A stretch of DNA of 64,000 bases from Ravibacter sp964559125 (GTDB lineage: Bacteria > Bacteroidota > Bacteroidia > Cytophagales > Spirosomataceae). Position numbers and translations under genes: made by a program. Below the pieces are notes generated by a model. That model saw nothing but the letters and a program-made list of their open reading frames with translations. It did not search any database and was not told the origin of the DNA. The stretch covers positions 1 through 64,000 of the forward strand of contig CAZLGW010000032.1 in the NCBI GenBank assembly GCA_964559125.1, given 5' to 3'. Below, one piece after another: positions 35,289-45,525 of the stretch (its first letter is position 1; every line of letters begins with the position of its first letter).

Positions 35289-36041
35289 TCATGACTCCCA
35301 ATAGTATTCCAGCTTGGCACAGTTATCGCACTGGGCTGGTATCTGTGATCTGAAACCGAGATCATATTCTTCCCGGAACTCTTCCTCCGAATTCCACCGC
35401 CGGAATTTTACCGGTTTTCGCTGGTAGGTCGCCGTGAGCTTATACCTGCCGATAGGGATATCCCGGAGCTGGTAGCTGTCGTCGGGGCGCCGGCGGATCA
35501 CAGAGCCCGCGCTGCCGTCCACCAGCGGGTCCTGTGGAGTCAGTACAAAATCGATTTCGGTAGGGTCTATATAAACCCCCGGGAAATTGTCGATTGTGAC
35601 CAGCCCGCCGTAGTGACCCGATAAGGGGTGAGGCATCACACCCGATAGCTTCCAGATAAAGTTGCGCTCTCCGCCTTCGCCGCCGAATCCTCCCGGATTA
35701 TCGGGATGTAAATAGAATGAGTAGTTTTCCCCGTTGTAGGTTACACGGTGCGAAGCAAATGCGTACCATGACCCGTTAGGGACCCGCACCTTATATTTCC
35801 CTTCGCTGTTGGTAACCGTTGTGATATTCGAGTTAAAGAATATGCTGTTGTCAATAATGATCGTAACGCCGGCCAGCGGCTTCCCGGCATCGTCTTTCAC
35901 CACACCGGTGGCGTACCCTTTTTCCGGTGGCATGTCGCCGGGGTCGACTTGATTATTCGAACACCCTATGTGAAGGTGTGCCAGTGCTGCCAGGAGAAGG
36001 ATGGGGGATCGCCTGGTAATGTGTTCTTTTTTGTTTTTCAT
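35289..36041 (-). CDS. Lipoprotein with carboxypeptidase regulatory-like domain
   Basis: A 250-residue exported lipoprotein; the lipobox is LHIGCSN. A carboxypeptidase-regulatory-like (transthyretin-fold) domain follows the leader (about 40-115: ATGVVKDDAGKPLAGVTIII, then TNSEGKYKVRVP). The second half ends in a beta-rich region with a C-terminal CDNCAKLEYY segment. No catalytic residues are visible, and it is probably a cell-surface structural or binding protein. It diverges from the OmpA-type gene; the 232 bp between them show no clear promoter. Confidence 0.75.
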   Translation of the reverse strand: MKNKKEHITRRSPILLLAALAHLHIGCSNNQVDPGDMPPEKGYATGVVKDDAGKPLAGVTIIIDNSIFFNSNITTVTNSEGKYKVRVPNGSWYAFASHRVTYNGENYSFYLHPDNPGGFGGEGGERNFIWKLSGVMPHPLSGHYGGLVTIDNFPGVYIDPTEIDFVLTPQDPLVDGSAGSVIRRRPDDSYQLRDIPIGRYKLTATYQRKPVKFRRWNSEEEFREEYDLGFRSQIPAQCDNCAKLEYYWES

Positions 36042-36273
36042 GGCATAGAATTAATTAGATGTGCTGCAACAATCGCAGTTAATGGTCTACCCTGATCCAT
36101 TGTTTCGACAAACGTTTGATTTCGTCGATGAAATACCCTGTACAGGCGATGGGGCGAACGCTTTATCGCGGATATGGTCTCTTTATAGCCTTGTGAGGTT
36201 GTTCGTCGAAATGTCGATATGGCAGGGGCTGAGGCAGGATAGCTTTGCAGCATTAAGAAAATATGTATAAGCT

Positions 36274-37629
36274 ATGGAAATCAAGACTATCAGGATAGGA
36301 GCAGTCCTGGCAACATTACAATTGCTCGCATGTTACATACCGGCGACGGTACAGGCCCAGTCTTTATTGCAAAAAATGAAAACACAGGCCGAACAGACCG
36401 CTACGCGCAAAATTCTCAGTGAAACCGATAAGGCGGTTTCCAAAGGGATCGACCAGGCTATCGGGTCGGCAACCGCTGATGCAGGGACTCCGGAGAAGAA
36501 TCCCGGCCAGGCAGCCGCCATACCCGGACCGGGTGGAGCCGTACCCGCAGATTCTTCCTCTGAGGGTAACGATCCGGCAAAACCTGTCCGCTCATACAGC
36601 AGGTATGACTTCATACCCGGAGACCAGGTGCTGTATGCAAACGACTTCTCTGAAGATCCCGCCGGTGAGCTCCCTACAGGGTGGAACAGCAATGGAAGCT
36701 CGGTTGTGGTCTCGCTTGAAGGGATCGACGGGAAGTGGCTCCGGATGGCGCAACGATCGGTCTGCCTGACTGATAATGAGCAGTTGTTCGGCCCGGATTT
36801 TACGGTAGAGTTCGATATGGTCCTGCAGATCGATTTCAAGGGCTGGCTGCCTCCTGCTTTCAGCTTCGGCCTGCTGGCTTCCGGGGCCGATTCCCCCGCA
36901 GCAAACAAGCTGCTCTCAGACCCGAAGGGCGACAAATCGTTTTACGTGGAGATATCGCCGCTTTCGGGGGCAGCGGGCATGGTTATGGAAAGCTATGAAA
37001 AATATATCCGCTATTTCAACAGCCCGGTTCGCAGCTATGCGGAAGCCGCCACGTGGTATGGGAGACCCGTGCACGTGGCTATCCAGGGGCAAAAGGAGCG
37101 ACTCCGCATCTGGATCGATGCAGAGAAATATTATGACGTTCCAAAGGGCATGGCAAAGAACGGAGACTTTAACCAGCTGTTTTTCAAGCTTGGCAGCAGC
37201 CCCTACAAGGATGAGCAGATAGGAGTTTACGTAGCCAATATCAAGGTAGCCAGGGGCTTGCCCGACATGCGTCACAAGCTGGTAGAAGAAGGGAGATTCA
37301 GCACGACCGGCATCCTTTTCGACACGGGCTCGGCTACCATAAGGCCGGAATCTGCCGGCGTGCTGAAATCCCTGGCAACAGTGCTGAAGGCACATCCTGA
37401 TATGAAAGTCCGCATAATCGGTCATACCGATTCGGCAGGGGAGGAGAAGGCCAATCTTGAGCTCAGCGAGCGCCGGGCTGCCGCAGTAAGATCACTGCTG
37501 GAAAAAGAATATGACCTCACCGGATCACGATTCGAAACAGCCGGGAAAGGCGAACAGGAACCAACTGCCGATAACTCGACACCCGAAGGCAGAGCACAGA
37601 ACAGGCGCGTAGAGTTTATCAGGGTTTAG
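36274..37629 (+). CDS. OmpA-family outer membrane protein
   Basis: A 451-residue exported protein. Signal peptide (about 1-29, ending VQAQS), a low-complexity helical stretch (about 30-105), a concanavalin/LamG-like beta-sandwich (about 110-335: YANDFSEDPAGELPTGWN, then FGPDFTVEFDMVL), and an OmpA C-terminal peptidoglycan-binding domain (about 345-451: ILFDTGSATIRPESAGVL, VRIIGHTDSAG, ERRAAAVRSLL). It probably links the outer membrane to peptidoglycan while showing a carbohydrate- or protein-binding module. The next lipoprotein gene starts 16 bp later, so the pair is probably one operon. Confidence 0.88.
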   Translation: MEIKTIRIGAVLATLQLLACYIPATVQAQSLLQKMKTQAEQTATRKILSETDKAVSKGIDQAIGSATADAGTPEKNPGQAAAIPGPGGAVPADSSSEGNDPAKPVRSYSRYDFIPGDQVLYANDFSEDPAGELPTGWNSNGSSVVVSLEGIDGKWLRMAQRSVCLTDNEQLFGPDFTVEFDMVLQIDFKGWLPPAFSFGLLASGADSPAANKLLSDPKGDKSFYVEISPLSGAAGMVMESYEKYIRYFNSPVRSYAEAATWYGRPVHVAIQGQKERLRIWIDAEKYYDVPKGMAKNGDFNQLFFKLGSSPYKDEQIGVYVANIKVARGLPDMRHKLVEEGRFSTTGILFDTGSATIRPESAGVLKSLATVLKAHPDMKVRIIGHTDSAGEEKANLELSERRAAAVRSLLEKEYDLTGSRFETAGKGEQEPTADNSTPEGRAQNRRVEFIRV

Positions 37630-37645
37630 GTATAAGTTTATTGTA

Positions 37646-38428
37646 ATGAAAAAACTAATCTCATATATCTTCATCGTCGCGGTTTTTGCAGCCTGCAGCA
37701 GCGACAACGACCTTCTCAAAGGTGGAAATGATTGGGATATCGTTATCCCTTCTTCACAGCATGCTCCCGGCATCGGGAATACCGACGGTCCCTACCAGGG
37801 AACACCCTGGGAGCTGCCGGACGGGATCGAGCTGGTGCGACGTCCCGGGAAGGCTTTCGACCCCAATCCGCAACTGCTCTACGGAAGCCTTAATACATTC
37901 TATGCAGACATCAGCTTTGTCAACCATCTCAATGTTTCGGTAACGATCCAGATACCGGCGGGACTGATCTGTGTGTTTAATAATGAAGGGCGCACGCAGG
38001 ATGGCCTCCTGACCTCGACGGTAAGGGTGGAAGTGCCGCCCACTTACTCCATCCCGGCATCAAACGCCGACACGACAACCATTTATCTCGGCCTGGGCTG
38101 CCTGAACTATTCGAAAGCTTTTCCCTGGGAAGAAAACCAGGACCAGGATACCCGGGATTATGCGATTGGAAAGGATATGTATACGCCCGATGTCGTCACT
38201 TCTGATCCCAACCTCAGGAAATTCCTGGACCTGCTGAAGGACTATCCGGGCCTCCGGCTTACCCGGCACTACAATCCGCAGGAAATGTTTGAGCCGGACT
38301 ACGAACCGGAGCCCTGGAGGAAAATATACACGTTGATCCAGGCGGCGCTCTGGGATATAACCGACGGTAACGGCCTGACCCGTCAAAGCTATCGTGAACT
38401 GGTTGAAGCCCTGAAACCCTATCGCTGA
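37646..38428 (+). CDS. Hypothetical lipoprotein
   Basis: A 260-residue exported lipoprotein (lipobox VFAACSS). The body is beta-rich (about 75-150: FYADISFVNHLNVSVTIQI), then helical at the C-terminus (about 215-260, with YTLIQAALWDITDG). I do not recognise the family and see no catalytic motif. It follows the OmpA-type gene by 16 bp and is likely co-transcribed, so it may act at the same envelope site. It converges on the gene at 38446-39876 with only 17 bp between them. Confidence 0.75.
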   Translation: MKKLISYIFIVAVFAACSSDNDLLKGGNDWDIVIPSSQHAPGIGNTDGPYQGTPWELPDGIELVRRPGKAFDPNPQLLYGSLNTFYADISFVNHLNVSVTIQIPAGLICVFNNEGRTQDGLLTSTVRVEVPPTYSIPASNADTTTIYLGLGCLNYSKAFPWEENQDQDTRDYAIGKDMYTPDVVTSDPNLRKFLDLLKDYPGLRLTRHYNPQEMFEPDYEPEPWRKIYTLIQAALWDITDGNGLTRQSYRELVEALKPYR

Positions 38429-38445
38429 AAGCCGGCTCCTGCCAC

Positions 38446-39876
38446 TTATATCATCGCCTGAATACCCGGTTTCCCTACCCCGAAAAGCGCCGACACTCCG
38501 AAACGGAATCCGGTCCTGGTGCCGAGGTAGGGATTTCCGGCCACCCATCCTTCCGTTTTGGCTTCGCCGGCTGCAAATAAGCGCCAGGTTTTGTCGAGGC
38601 TATAGGCTACATGCAGTTTTAACATACCACCCGGACGGGCTTTCGTGTCGTAGAAGTCCGACGGCTGAAGCCACAGCATGGCAGACGGCTGGAGCAGCCA
38701 TTTCTTTTCTGCACCGGAGGGTAAAGAATAGGGGCTTCTTTCGATCTCGATACCGGGCAGCCATTGTTCCTTATTACGATAGGCGTGAAGGCTCAGCAGG
38801 TATTGCCGGTTGTCTTTTTCCAGGAAAACATCGGCGCTGAGATCATAGCCGAAAGAGTTGAGATAGTGCCTCACAGCAAAATTGAACGCCGTATTGCGGC
38901 CTGTCCTGATCCGGTTAATGCCGATCATGAAAGGAGACAGGAAATTGAGATATTGCATCCTCCTCATTTTTTCGAGGTAGTCGTACTCTTCCTGTGTGAG
39001 TGAAGTGGTTTTGATAGCCCGGTCAATGCCGGTCCCGCTGGGGTGTATGCCCCTGGCCTCATAGGGCTCGTCGGGCCTGTGGAGGTCGTACACCCACGGT
39101 GTAAAATCCCAGCCTACAAAATCGCGGTCGGCAACGGTAACGCCGTAGGTATTCATACTGTCGATACTGGCATTGTAATCGCTTCTTTTAAACTGTCCTA
39201 CATAATCGAGCGTATGTTTGGTGAGCAGGATATTCAGTGCGACGTTGGCATGCCGGGAGCCCAGGTAAAAGTTGTCTCTCTGCAAACCCCGCATCAGGAG
39301 AAATTCGCTTTCGATACCTGCAGCGAAGCTTCTTACCAGTTCCTGCGGCGCCTCTTTTTTCAGCCGGATCAGGTCTTCATCTTTTACACGGCTCACCGAA
39401 CCGTTGGCAAAGCCGCCGTTGAAACGGTTATAGGTCTCGTCGTAAGACGAAATTCCCCTGATCGTCAGCCCGGCTCTGTGGAACTCCTCATGCAGCCATT
39501 GGGGAGACAGTACAACCCCGTAATAGGTGAATACATAATCGACAAGCCCGGAGGTAGCATTAGAGGCAATGCGGTTAAGGATTCTCTTTCCCCTGGTGTC
39601 GGGCTTGATGACCTTATGCCACAGCCGGTTGTTGAAGTGATAATTCAGGCGATGGAGATTTTGAGTTACCGAAAGGGCCTGCTGCATAGAAAAGCTGTCG
39701 AAAAATTCACCTGCGCGTACGGCATCCTGCTGAAAAGGCAGGTCGACAAACGGCAGGTCTATCTGCAGCGGGTAGTCCGGGGCATTTTCTGCCGATTGGC
39801 CCATCACCGTCGTTCCAGGGTATGCGGCCGCCAGCAGGGAAGGCAGAAGGAGGTTTTTAATGAGTGATTTTTTCAT
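38446..39876 (-). CDS. Hypothetical exported protein of unknown family
   Basis: About 476 residues from the Met at 39876, which begins a signal peptide (MKKSLIKNLLLPSLLAAAYPG); the frame stays open upstream to 40158 but without a credible leader. The N-terminal half is helical. It has HEEFHRAGLTIRG and AGIESEFLLMRGLQRDNF, the former perhaps a metal-binding HEEFH. The C-terminal third has alternating strands like an outer-membrane barrel (SYDLSADVFLEKDNRQYLLSL in parts, TRTGFRFGVSALFG at the end). I do not recognise the family. A minus-strand TACTTTTG (39905-39912) is a good -7 element 29 bp upstream. Confidence 0.7.
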   Translation of the reverse strand: MKKSLIKNLLLPSLLAAAYPGTTVMGQSAENAPDYPLQIDLPFVDLPFQQDAVRAGEFFDSFSMQQALSVTQNLHRLNYHFNNRLWHKVIKPDTRGKRILNRIASNATSGLVDYVFTYYGVVLSPQWLHEEFHRAGLTIRGISSYDETYNRFNGGFANGSVSRVKDEDLIRLKKEAPQELVRSFAAGIESEFLLMRGLQRDNFYLGSRHANVALNILLTKHTLDYVGQFKRSDYNASIDSMNTYGVTVADRDFVGWDFTPWVYDLHRPDEPYEARGIHPSGTGIDRAIKTTSLTQEEYDYLEKMRRMQYLNFLSPFMIGINRIRTGRNTAFNFAVRHYLNSFGYDLSADVFLEKDNRQYLLSLHAYRNKEQWLPGIEIERSPYSLPSGAEKKWLLQPSAMLWLQPSDFYDTKARPGGMLKLHVAYSLDKTWRLFAAGEAKTEGWVAGNPYLGTRTGFRFGVSALFGVGKPGIQAMI

Positions 39877-39904
39877 GTCTCGGGAATTTAATGGCTGATT
39901 GCGG

Positions 39905-39912
39905 CAAAAGTA
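39905..39912 (-). promoter_or_regulatory. Candidate -7 element for the gene at 38446-39876
   Basis: On the minus strand this reads TACTTTTG, a full match to TANNTTTG, and supports the start at 39876. The -33 region is weak. Confidence 0.45.
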
Positions 39913-40165
39913 AGCCGGATGCTTTTCTCCGCGAGACACGATTCTACGAAGTTCATTTCCGCTCGACAAACTGCATCGCAGGCAGATAAGCTGTGCGGAC
40001 AACCCCTTAAAAAGACATTTCAACCGGTGTATTCCGCACTTCATCGAATATCCCTTTCTTACTGTAGGACATACGGGCAAATTTGTGTCGGTAAAAGGAG
40101 GTTCGGAAGTATATAAAGAGATCCTCCGGCAAACCGTAATTAGCCATTTAACAACCATTTATTCC

Positions 40166-42541
40166 ATGAAAAATATACTTTTAACATTCATGCTCCTGGC
40201 GCCGGCGCTGTCACAGGCGCAGCAGCTAACCCAGTCGGTGCGGGGAGTAGTGCGGGATGAAGTCTCCCGCAGCCCGCTGACGGGCGTTTCAGTCCTTTTG
40301 CTTCAACCGGAAGAAGCCCCGCATAAGGGCGCTATGACGGACACCGAAGGAGAATTCCTGATTACCGGAGTACCTACCGGTCGCCATTCTTTTCGTTTCA
40401 GTATGGTCGGCTATGAAGAACAACTGCTTTCTAATATCATCATTACCGGCGGAAAGGAGGTTGTACTGGAGGTGACCATGACTGAATCCATGCAAATGCT
40501 TGACGAAGTGGTTGTGACCGCAGACCGCGCCGGCGATAAAGGCAAAACCAATAATGAGCTGGCCCTTGTGAGCGGTCGGTCGTTTAACGTGGAAGACACG
40601 AAGCGGTATGCAGGTTCGCTGGGGGACCCTTCCCGTATGGCTGCCGGCTTTGCAGGCGTTGCATCCGGGAATGACGCCCGCAACGACATCGTGGTACGCG
40701 GAAACTCGCCGACCGGTATGCTTTGGCAGTTGGAAGGCCTCAACATCCCTAACCCCAATCATTTCGGATCGTATTTTGCCACCGGCGGCCCGGTAAGCAT
40801 GCTTAATAACAACGTGCTCAGCAAATCCGATTTCCTGACAGGAGCATTTCCCGCACAATACGGCGATGCGCTGTCAGCAGTTTTCGATCTCAGGTTGAGG
40901 GAGGGAAATAACCAGAAGTACGAGTTTATGGGACAAATAGGCTTCAATGGATTTGAAATAGGCGCCGAAGGGCCGTTTTCCAAAAATTCGAAGGCTTCTT
41001 TTTTGCTGAATTACCGTTATTCCACGCTGGGGGTGTTCAAAGCGCTGGGCATAAATTTCGGTACCGGAACCTCTGTCCCTGATTACCAGGACCTCAACTT
41101 TAAGCTTTTGGTCCCTGTGGGACGGAAGGGGAAATTCTCTCTCTTCGGGATCGTAGGGAGCAGCGACGTGCAATTCCTCGGAAGCGAAACGGATACGACG
41201 CTCACCGATCTCTATGGCAGTGAGAATACGAACATGTACGTGAGATACGCGACTAATATCCTGGGAGCTTCCTACGAACATTCCCTTTCGCCGCGAACCA
41301 ACCTGAGGCTTGCCGTCGGGACCAGTATGACCCGCGAAAGATACAACGGCGACTCCATCAGCATCGTTACCAGGGAGGCGTTTCCTGCAGCCGAATCCAG
41401 GTACAATACCCGGAAGTATTCCGCTACCGTAAACCTTCGCCATAAATTCAGCTCAAGGAGCAGCCTCTATAGCGGCATTTCGGCAGATGTGCTCAATTTC
41501 GATCTCTACAACAAGACCATGCACCAGGGAGGGACCGTCGATTCGGTACGTGTGGATGAGAAAGGACAGGTCTCGGCTCTCACTCAGGCGTATACCCAGT
41601 TGCGTTATAGGATAGCCGCTCCCCTGATGCTGACCGCCGGGCTTCATTTTCAGCACCTGAGCCTCAACGGGAAAACCGCTCTGGAACCCAGGGCGGGGCT
41701 CCGTTACAGCTTCGGCAAAGGACAGGCGCTGGGTGCCAGCTACGGGCTGCATAGCCAGACACAGAATATTTATACCTATTTTGTAAAGACCCCTACAGAA
41801 TCGGGTATGGTCCTTACCAACCAGAACCTCGATTTTACAAAGAGCCATCATTTTGTGCTCAGCTATGAAAACAGGCTGTCGGAGCACCTGCTCCTTAAGA
41901 TAGAGCCCTACGTGCAGATGATCTGTAACGTGCCGGTGGAGCAGAGGCCTTCCTCTTTTTCGGTACTGAACACCGGCGCGCTCTTCGGACCTACGGACAG
42001 GGATAGCCTGGTCAATGAAGGCTCCGGGAAAAACCTGGGGGTAGAGCTAACGCTGGAGCGGTATTTTAACGACGGCTACTATTTCCTGGCGACTGCTTCT
42101 CTTTTCGATTCGAAGTACAAGGGCAGCGACGAAGTAGAGCGTAACACGGCTTTCAATACGCAGTACATAGCCAATGTGCTGGGCGGTAAGGAGATCAAAA
42201 TTGCCCGTACCAATGTCCTGAGCTTCAACGTGAGGTCGACACTGGTAGGAGGCAGGTACTTCACACCGCTCAACCTCCAGGCTTCCAGGCTGCGCGGCCA
42301 GGCGGTTTACCTGGAATCGGAAGCTTTTTCGGAAAGGCAAAAACCCTATTTCAGGACGGATCTAAGGTTTTCATACCGCTGGGAAATGGGTAAAAGTACC
42401 ATGGAGTTTGCCCTCGACCTGCAAAACGTAACAGCTCATAAGAATATATTTCAACAGACCTACAACCCGAGGACAAACGCTATTGCCTACCAGTACGGCC
42501 AGGGGTTCTTTCCCGTACCCTACTTCAAGGCAACCTTCTGA
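40166..42541 (+). CDS. TonB-dependent receptor with carboxypeptidase-like domain
   Basis: About 791 residues from the Met at 40166, which starts a signal peptide (MKNILLTFMLLAPALSQAQ); a GTG at 40085 would add 27 unlikely residues. A carboxypeptidase-regulatory-like domain (about 25-105), a LDEVVVTA TonB-box-like segment (about 114), a plug (about 135-240: DIVVRGNSPTGMLWQLEGLN) and an outer-membrane barrel follow. There is no SusD partner, so it is probably a receptor for a metal chelate, vitamin or peptide rather than glycan. It diverges from the unknown exported protein at 38446-39876 and converges on the DUF808 gene, overlapping by 17 bp. Confidence 0.9.
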   Translation: MKNILLTFMLLAPALSQAQQLTQSVRGVVRDEVSRSPLTGVSVLLLQPEEAPHKGAMTDTEGEFLITGVPTGRHSFRFSMVGYEEQLLSNIIITGGKEVVLEVTMTESMQMLDEVVVTADRAGDKGKTNNELALVSGRSFNVEDTKRYAGSLGDPSRMAAGFAGVASGNDARNDIVVRGNSPTGMLWQLEGLNIPNPNHFGSYFATGGPVSMLNNNVLSKSDFLTGAFPAQYGDALSAVFDLRLREGNNQKYEFMGQIGFNGFEIGAEGPFSKNSKASFLLNYRYSTLGVFKALGINFGTGTSVPDYQDLNFKLLVPVGRKGKFSLFGIVGSSDVQFLGSETDTTLTDLYGSENTNMYVRYATNILGASYEHSLSPRTNLRLAVGTSMTRERYNGDSISIVTREAFPAAESRYNTRKYSATVNLRHKFSSRSSLYSGISADVLNFDLYNKTMHQGGTVDSVRVDEKGQVSALTQAYTQLRYRIAAPLMLTAGLHFQHLSLNGKTALEPRAGLRYSFGKGQALGASYGLHSQTQNIYTYFVKTPTESGMVLTNQNLDFTKSHHFVLSYENRLSEHLLLKIEPYVQMICNVPVEQRPSSFSVLNTGALFGPTDRDSLVNEGSGKNLGVELTLERYFNDGYYFLATASLFDSKYKGSDEVERNTAFNTQYIANVLGGKEIKIARTNVLSFNVRSTLVGGRYFTPLNLQASRLRGQAVYLESEAFSERQKPYFRTDLRFSYRWEMGKSTMEFALDLQNVTAHKNIFQQTYNPRTNAIAYQYGQGFFPVPYFKATF

Positions 42542-43391
42542 CAAGCCGTTTGCCCGCTGCCAGCACACCTACCGCAATAATTCCCGCCGCCAGGCCTATA
42601 ACCAGTTCCTTTATTATGACGGGCAACTCAGGGAGGAGGTGATGGAAGAAATCGACATTGTGCACGAAGATACCGCCCGATACCAGGATAAGCGCTACGG
42701 TGCCGATCACACCCAGAAGCTTGATGATCACCGGGAGGGCTTTCACCAGTAAATGCCCTAACTTTGAAAGAAAACCTTCATCGCCGGAACTTTTTATCAG
42801 CTTATAGCCCGCATCGTCCATCCTGACGATCAGTGCTACGACTCCGTAAACGCCTACTGTTGCAAGGACTGCCACCACAGAAACGGTCAGTATCTGTATA
42901 GCCAGGCTCTGGTCAAGTACGGTGCCCAGGGCTATGATGACGATCTCTACCGAAAGGATAAAGTCAGTAGTAACGGCTGATTTGATCTTTGATTTTTCTA
43001 CGTCGCTGCTGTCATCTTTCCGCTCTTCGATTACCTCCTGACCGGTTTTACCGGTACGGTGAAATAAGTATTCGATGATTTTCTCTACCCCTTCGTAGGC
43101 AAGGTAAAAGCCCCCGATCACCAGTATCACTTTGATGGCGGCCGGGAAAAAAACATTCAGCAGGAGAGCGATCGGTACGATGATCACCTTGTTGAGGAAG
43201 GAGCCTTTCGTGATGGCCCACAGGACGGGGATCTCCCTTGAAGCGAGAAAGCCGGTAGCTTTTTCGGCATTGACCGCCAGGTCGTCGCCGAGTATGCCCG
43301 CGGTTTTGCGCGTAGCGACTTTACTCATAACCGCCACGTCGTCCATTAGAGCGGCTATATCGTCTAAAATTGCAAAGATACCTGAAGCCAT
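42525..43391 (-). CDS. DUF808 family inner membrane protein (YedI-like)
   Basis: A 288-residue polytopic membrane protein that begins MASGIFAILDDIAALMDDVA and carries KVATRKTAGILGDDLAVNAEKA, both typical of DUF808. About seven membrane helices follow. The family function is unknown. The gene is monocistronic and converges on the TonB-dependent receptor, sharing 17 bp at the 3' ends. Confidence 0.9.
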   Translation of the reverse strand: MASGIFAILDDIAALMDDVAVMSKVATRKTAGILGDDLAVNAEKATGFLASREIPVLWAITKGSFLNKVIIVPIALLLNVFFPAAIKVILVIGGFYLAYEGVEKIIEYLFHRTGKTGQEVIEERKDDSSDVEKSKIKSAVTTDFILSVEIVIIALGTVLDQSLAIQILTVSVVAVLATVGVYGVVALIVRMDDAGYKLIKSSGDEGFLSKLGHLLVKALPVIIKLLGVIGTVALILVSGGIFVHNVDFFHHLLPELPVIIKELVIGLAAGIIAVGVLAAGKRLVRRLP

Positions 43392-43437
43392 AGTCGTGTT
43401 AATATGGACGTAAATATAGGTATCTGCCCCGGTAAAT

Positions 43438-45456
43438 TCAGAACTTCCAGATCACGTTCATGAAGATATTTCTTCCCATGCGGGGCAGCCGGTTCCAGTC
43501 GGCGAAGGTGGTGTAATTCTGATCAAGGAGGTTTTCCGCTCCGGCTTTGAGGATGAGCGTGCGGTCGCCGAATTCGAAGAGCTGCGATGCCGACAGGTTT
43601 AGAACTGCATAGGCCGGCAGGGAGCTCTCTCCGAATGCCGGGTTGAACCGGTTCTGCTTTAAAGCTCCCTCAACTGATGCGTCGGCCGAAAAGGATTTGT
43701 GTGTAAAGCTAAGCCCTCCGCCATAGCTGAACGGTTGTATCATCGGGAGAGGACCTACGCCTGCTCCCTGGCCGTTCCGGTAGCCGGCTTTGCTGGTCAA
43801 CAGCCAGTTTTTACTAAGCTGGTAGCTTAATTCCAACGCAGTGGTCAGTATCCTGGCATGGCGAAGCTGCTCATATACTTTAACGCCCGCCGCACCGATC
43901 GTCATGGCACTGAGGCTGTTATCGGGTTTGCCGATAATATAGTCGTATACCTGGAAAGCCGAGCCTGAGGCCTTCACCGACAGGCGCGACTGCCGGTAGG
44001 CAGCGCTAGCGCCGTAGGTAATGGTCTTCTCATTTTTCATTTCCGGGTTGCCTATATAATCAAAGCGGTCGAAGCTGTTGAAGAGGAAATAGCCGTAGCC
44101 CTCGGAGATACCCGGCGCCCGCTCGCCGTACCCGGCGGTGACAGAAAACAGCCAGCTTTCGCTCTCACGTATAAGCGAGGAAGAAAGTCTTTTCAGTAGT
44201 CTCGTCCGGCTTTTTTGCAAATCGGGGTAAAAGATGCGGAGACTTCCCAGGCCGCTTACATTATCGATCAGGTTGTTGTGTACTGCAAGGCCGGCCGATG
44301 TTGTTATTTTCCACTTTTCATGAAAGGAGTAGCTGTCTTCTGCAAAAAGATCTGCATAACGTGTAGCTACACCCGGCCAGGTAAGCATGTGCATATCCTT
44401 CCGCCCGGGCGCATCAGAAAACATGGTCATTTCGGCAAGGGAATGGTTGTGATGCCCGCTCAGGTTGGCTTTCCAGTCGTGTTTTTCCTTGTTTCCTTTC
44501 AGTTGGGAATAGAAGCCCCAGGTCTGGCTCCATCCCGGCATATCCATCCGCATGGGCACGTCCGGGCGCTCTGAATCGTCCATAACATGCCTCACATGAT
44601 TGTAATACAACTTGGTTTTCCACTCGCTTACAGCGGGCGATATATGATGGTGCATATATTCCAGCGACGCTATATAGGCCTGTGCAAGTGAGACGTCCAT
44701 AGGCAAGGCAGGGTAACCTACGTCCGACGCGCGATCGAAGATCAGCGAGGCCTCCAGTTGCCGGTGCTCGCCCGCCTTATAGCCTGCTATGGCCGACATA
44801 TTGAGTTTCTTAAAGCCGGAATAGAGGATTTCCGTACCGCCTCCGGCCCTGTAATTACCGGCATTCCTGAAGGTGACGTCTGCGTTGGCAAAGAAGGTTT
44901 CGCCGGAATAAGCAACCCCCGTTCCTCCTGTTTTCTGCCGGTTATTGGCCTCAAACCCGCCGAATACGCTGCCGGTAAGTTCCCCCCGGCCGAATGTCCC
45001 TTTTTTCCTGGCCAGGTCGAGACTGCCGGCGATAGTCGACCCTCCCGCAGAGCCCGAAGGTCCGCTATGCACCGTAGCCCTTGCCAGGTTGGTAGTTTCT
45101 ACGTAGGAGGTAACAGGATCCATTTTATCGGTACAGGCCGCGTATATCCGCATACCGTCTATGGTAATGACGCTGCGTTCGGAAGCCATTCCGTTGAGGT
45201 AGGGTTCCCAGGCGTAGGACCCTCTCCGGATCATATTGACAGCAGCCGATTTTTCCAGGTAGGTGTCCAGCGAAGCCAGCGGTTTAGCGGATCTGTCTGA
45301 AGCTGAGCGCTGCGAAATCACAACTACTTCGCGAAGTTCCTGCAACCCGAAAGTATCTGCAGGAGCCGTATGAGAATGATGATGCTGGTCCGTTTGGGAA
45401 TAAACGGCCTGGCGGCTGAAAATTACCGTAGCTATAAGAAGGACTGACCGGAACAT
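43438..45456 (-). CDS. TonB-dependent receptor with His-rich N-terminus
   Basis: A 672-residue outer-membrane receptor. The signal peptide is followed by a His-rich segment (TDQHHHSHTAPADT, about 22-35), the plug (about 40-160: LREVVVISQRSASD, then RSVITIDGMRIYAACTDKMD) and a barrel ending in NIFMNVIWKF. The His cluster, a Cys/Met-bearing plug and the upstream lipoprotein with a Met/His-rich segment suggest a metal such as copper. This is an inference; no metal gene is adjacent. It is 69 bp downstream of that lipoprotein and very likely in one operon with it. Confidence 0.88.
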   Translation of the reverse strand: MFRSVLLIATVIFSRQAVYSQTDQHHHSHTAPADTFGLQELREVVVISQRSASDRSAKPLASLDTYLEKSAAVNMIRRGSYAWEPYLNGMASERSVITIDGMRIYAACTDKMDPVTSYVETTNLARATVHSGPSGSAGGSTIAGSLDLARKKGTFGRGELTGSVFGGFEANNRQKTGGTGVAYSGETFFANADVTFRNAGNYRAGGGTEILYSGFKKLNMSAIAGYKAGEHRQLEASLIFDRASDVGYPALPMDVSLAQAYIASLEYMHHHISPAVSEWKTKLYYNHVRHVMDDSERPDVPMRMDMPGWSQTWGFYSQLKGNKEKHDWKANLSGHHNHSLAEMTMFSDAPGRKDMHMLTWPGVATRYADLFAEDSYSFHEKWKITTSAGLAVHNNLIDNVSGLGSLRIFYPDLQKSRTRLLKRLSSSLIRESESWLFSVTAGYGERAPGISEGYGYFLFNSFDRFDYIGNPEMKNEKTITYGASAAYRQSRLSVKASGSAFQVYDYIIGKPDNSLSAMTIGAAGVKVYEQLRHARILTTALELSYQLSKNWLLTSKAGYRNGQGAGVGPLPMIQPFSYGGGLSFTHKSFSADASVEGALKQNRFNPAFGESSLPAYAVLNLSASQLFEFGDRTLILKAGAENLLDQNYTTFADWNRLPRMGRNIFMNVIWKF

Positions 45457-45525
45457 ATAATGCGTACCGCTGAAAATGAACGGAAGGGCCTTAGCCTTGA
45501 GGTATATACTTGCCGGCTCAATGGC

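Noticed and set aside
36109..36118. CAAACGTTTG palindrome in the 232-bp gap between lipoprotein and OmpA-type genes
   Set aside because: It has only the core of a LacI-type site with no matching flanks or nearby promoter; could easily be chance.
39919..40158. Upstream extension of the gene at 38446-39876
   Set aside because: The extension has no leader, lies beyond a good promoter, and crosses the divergent control region; the signal peptide begins at 39876.
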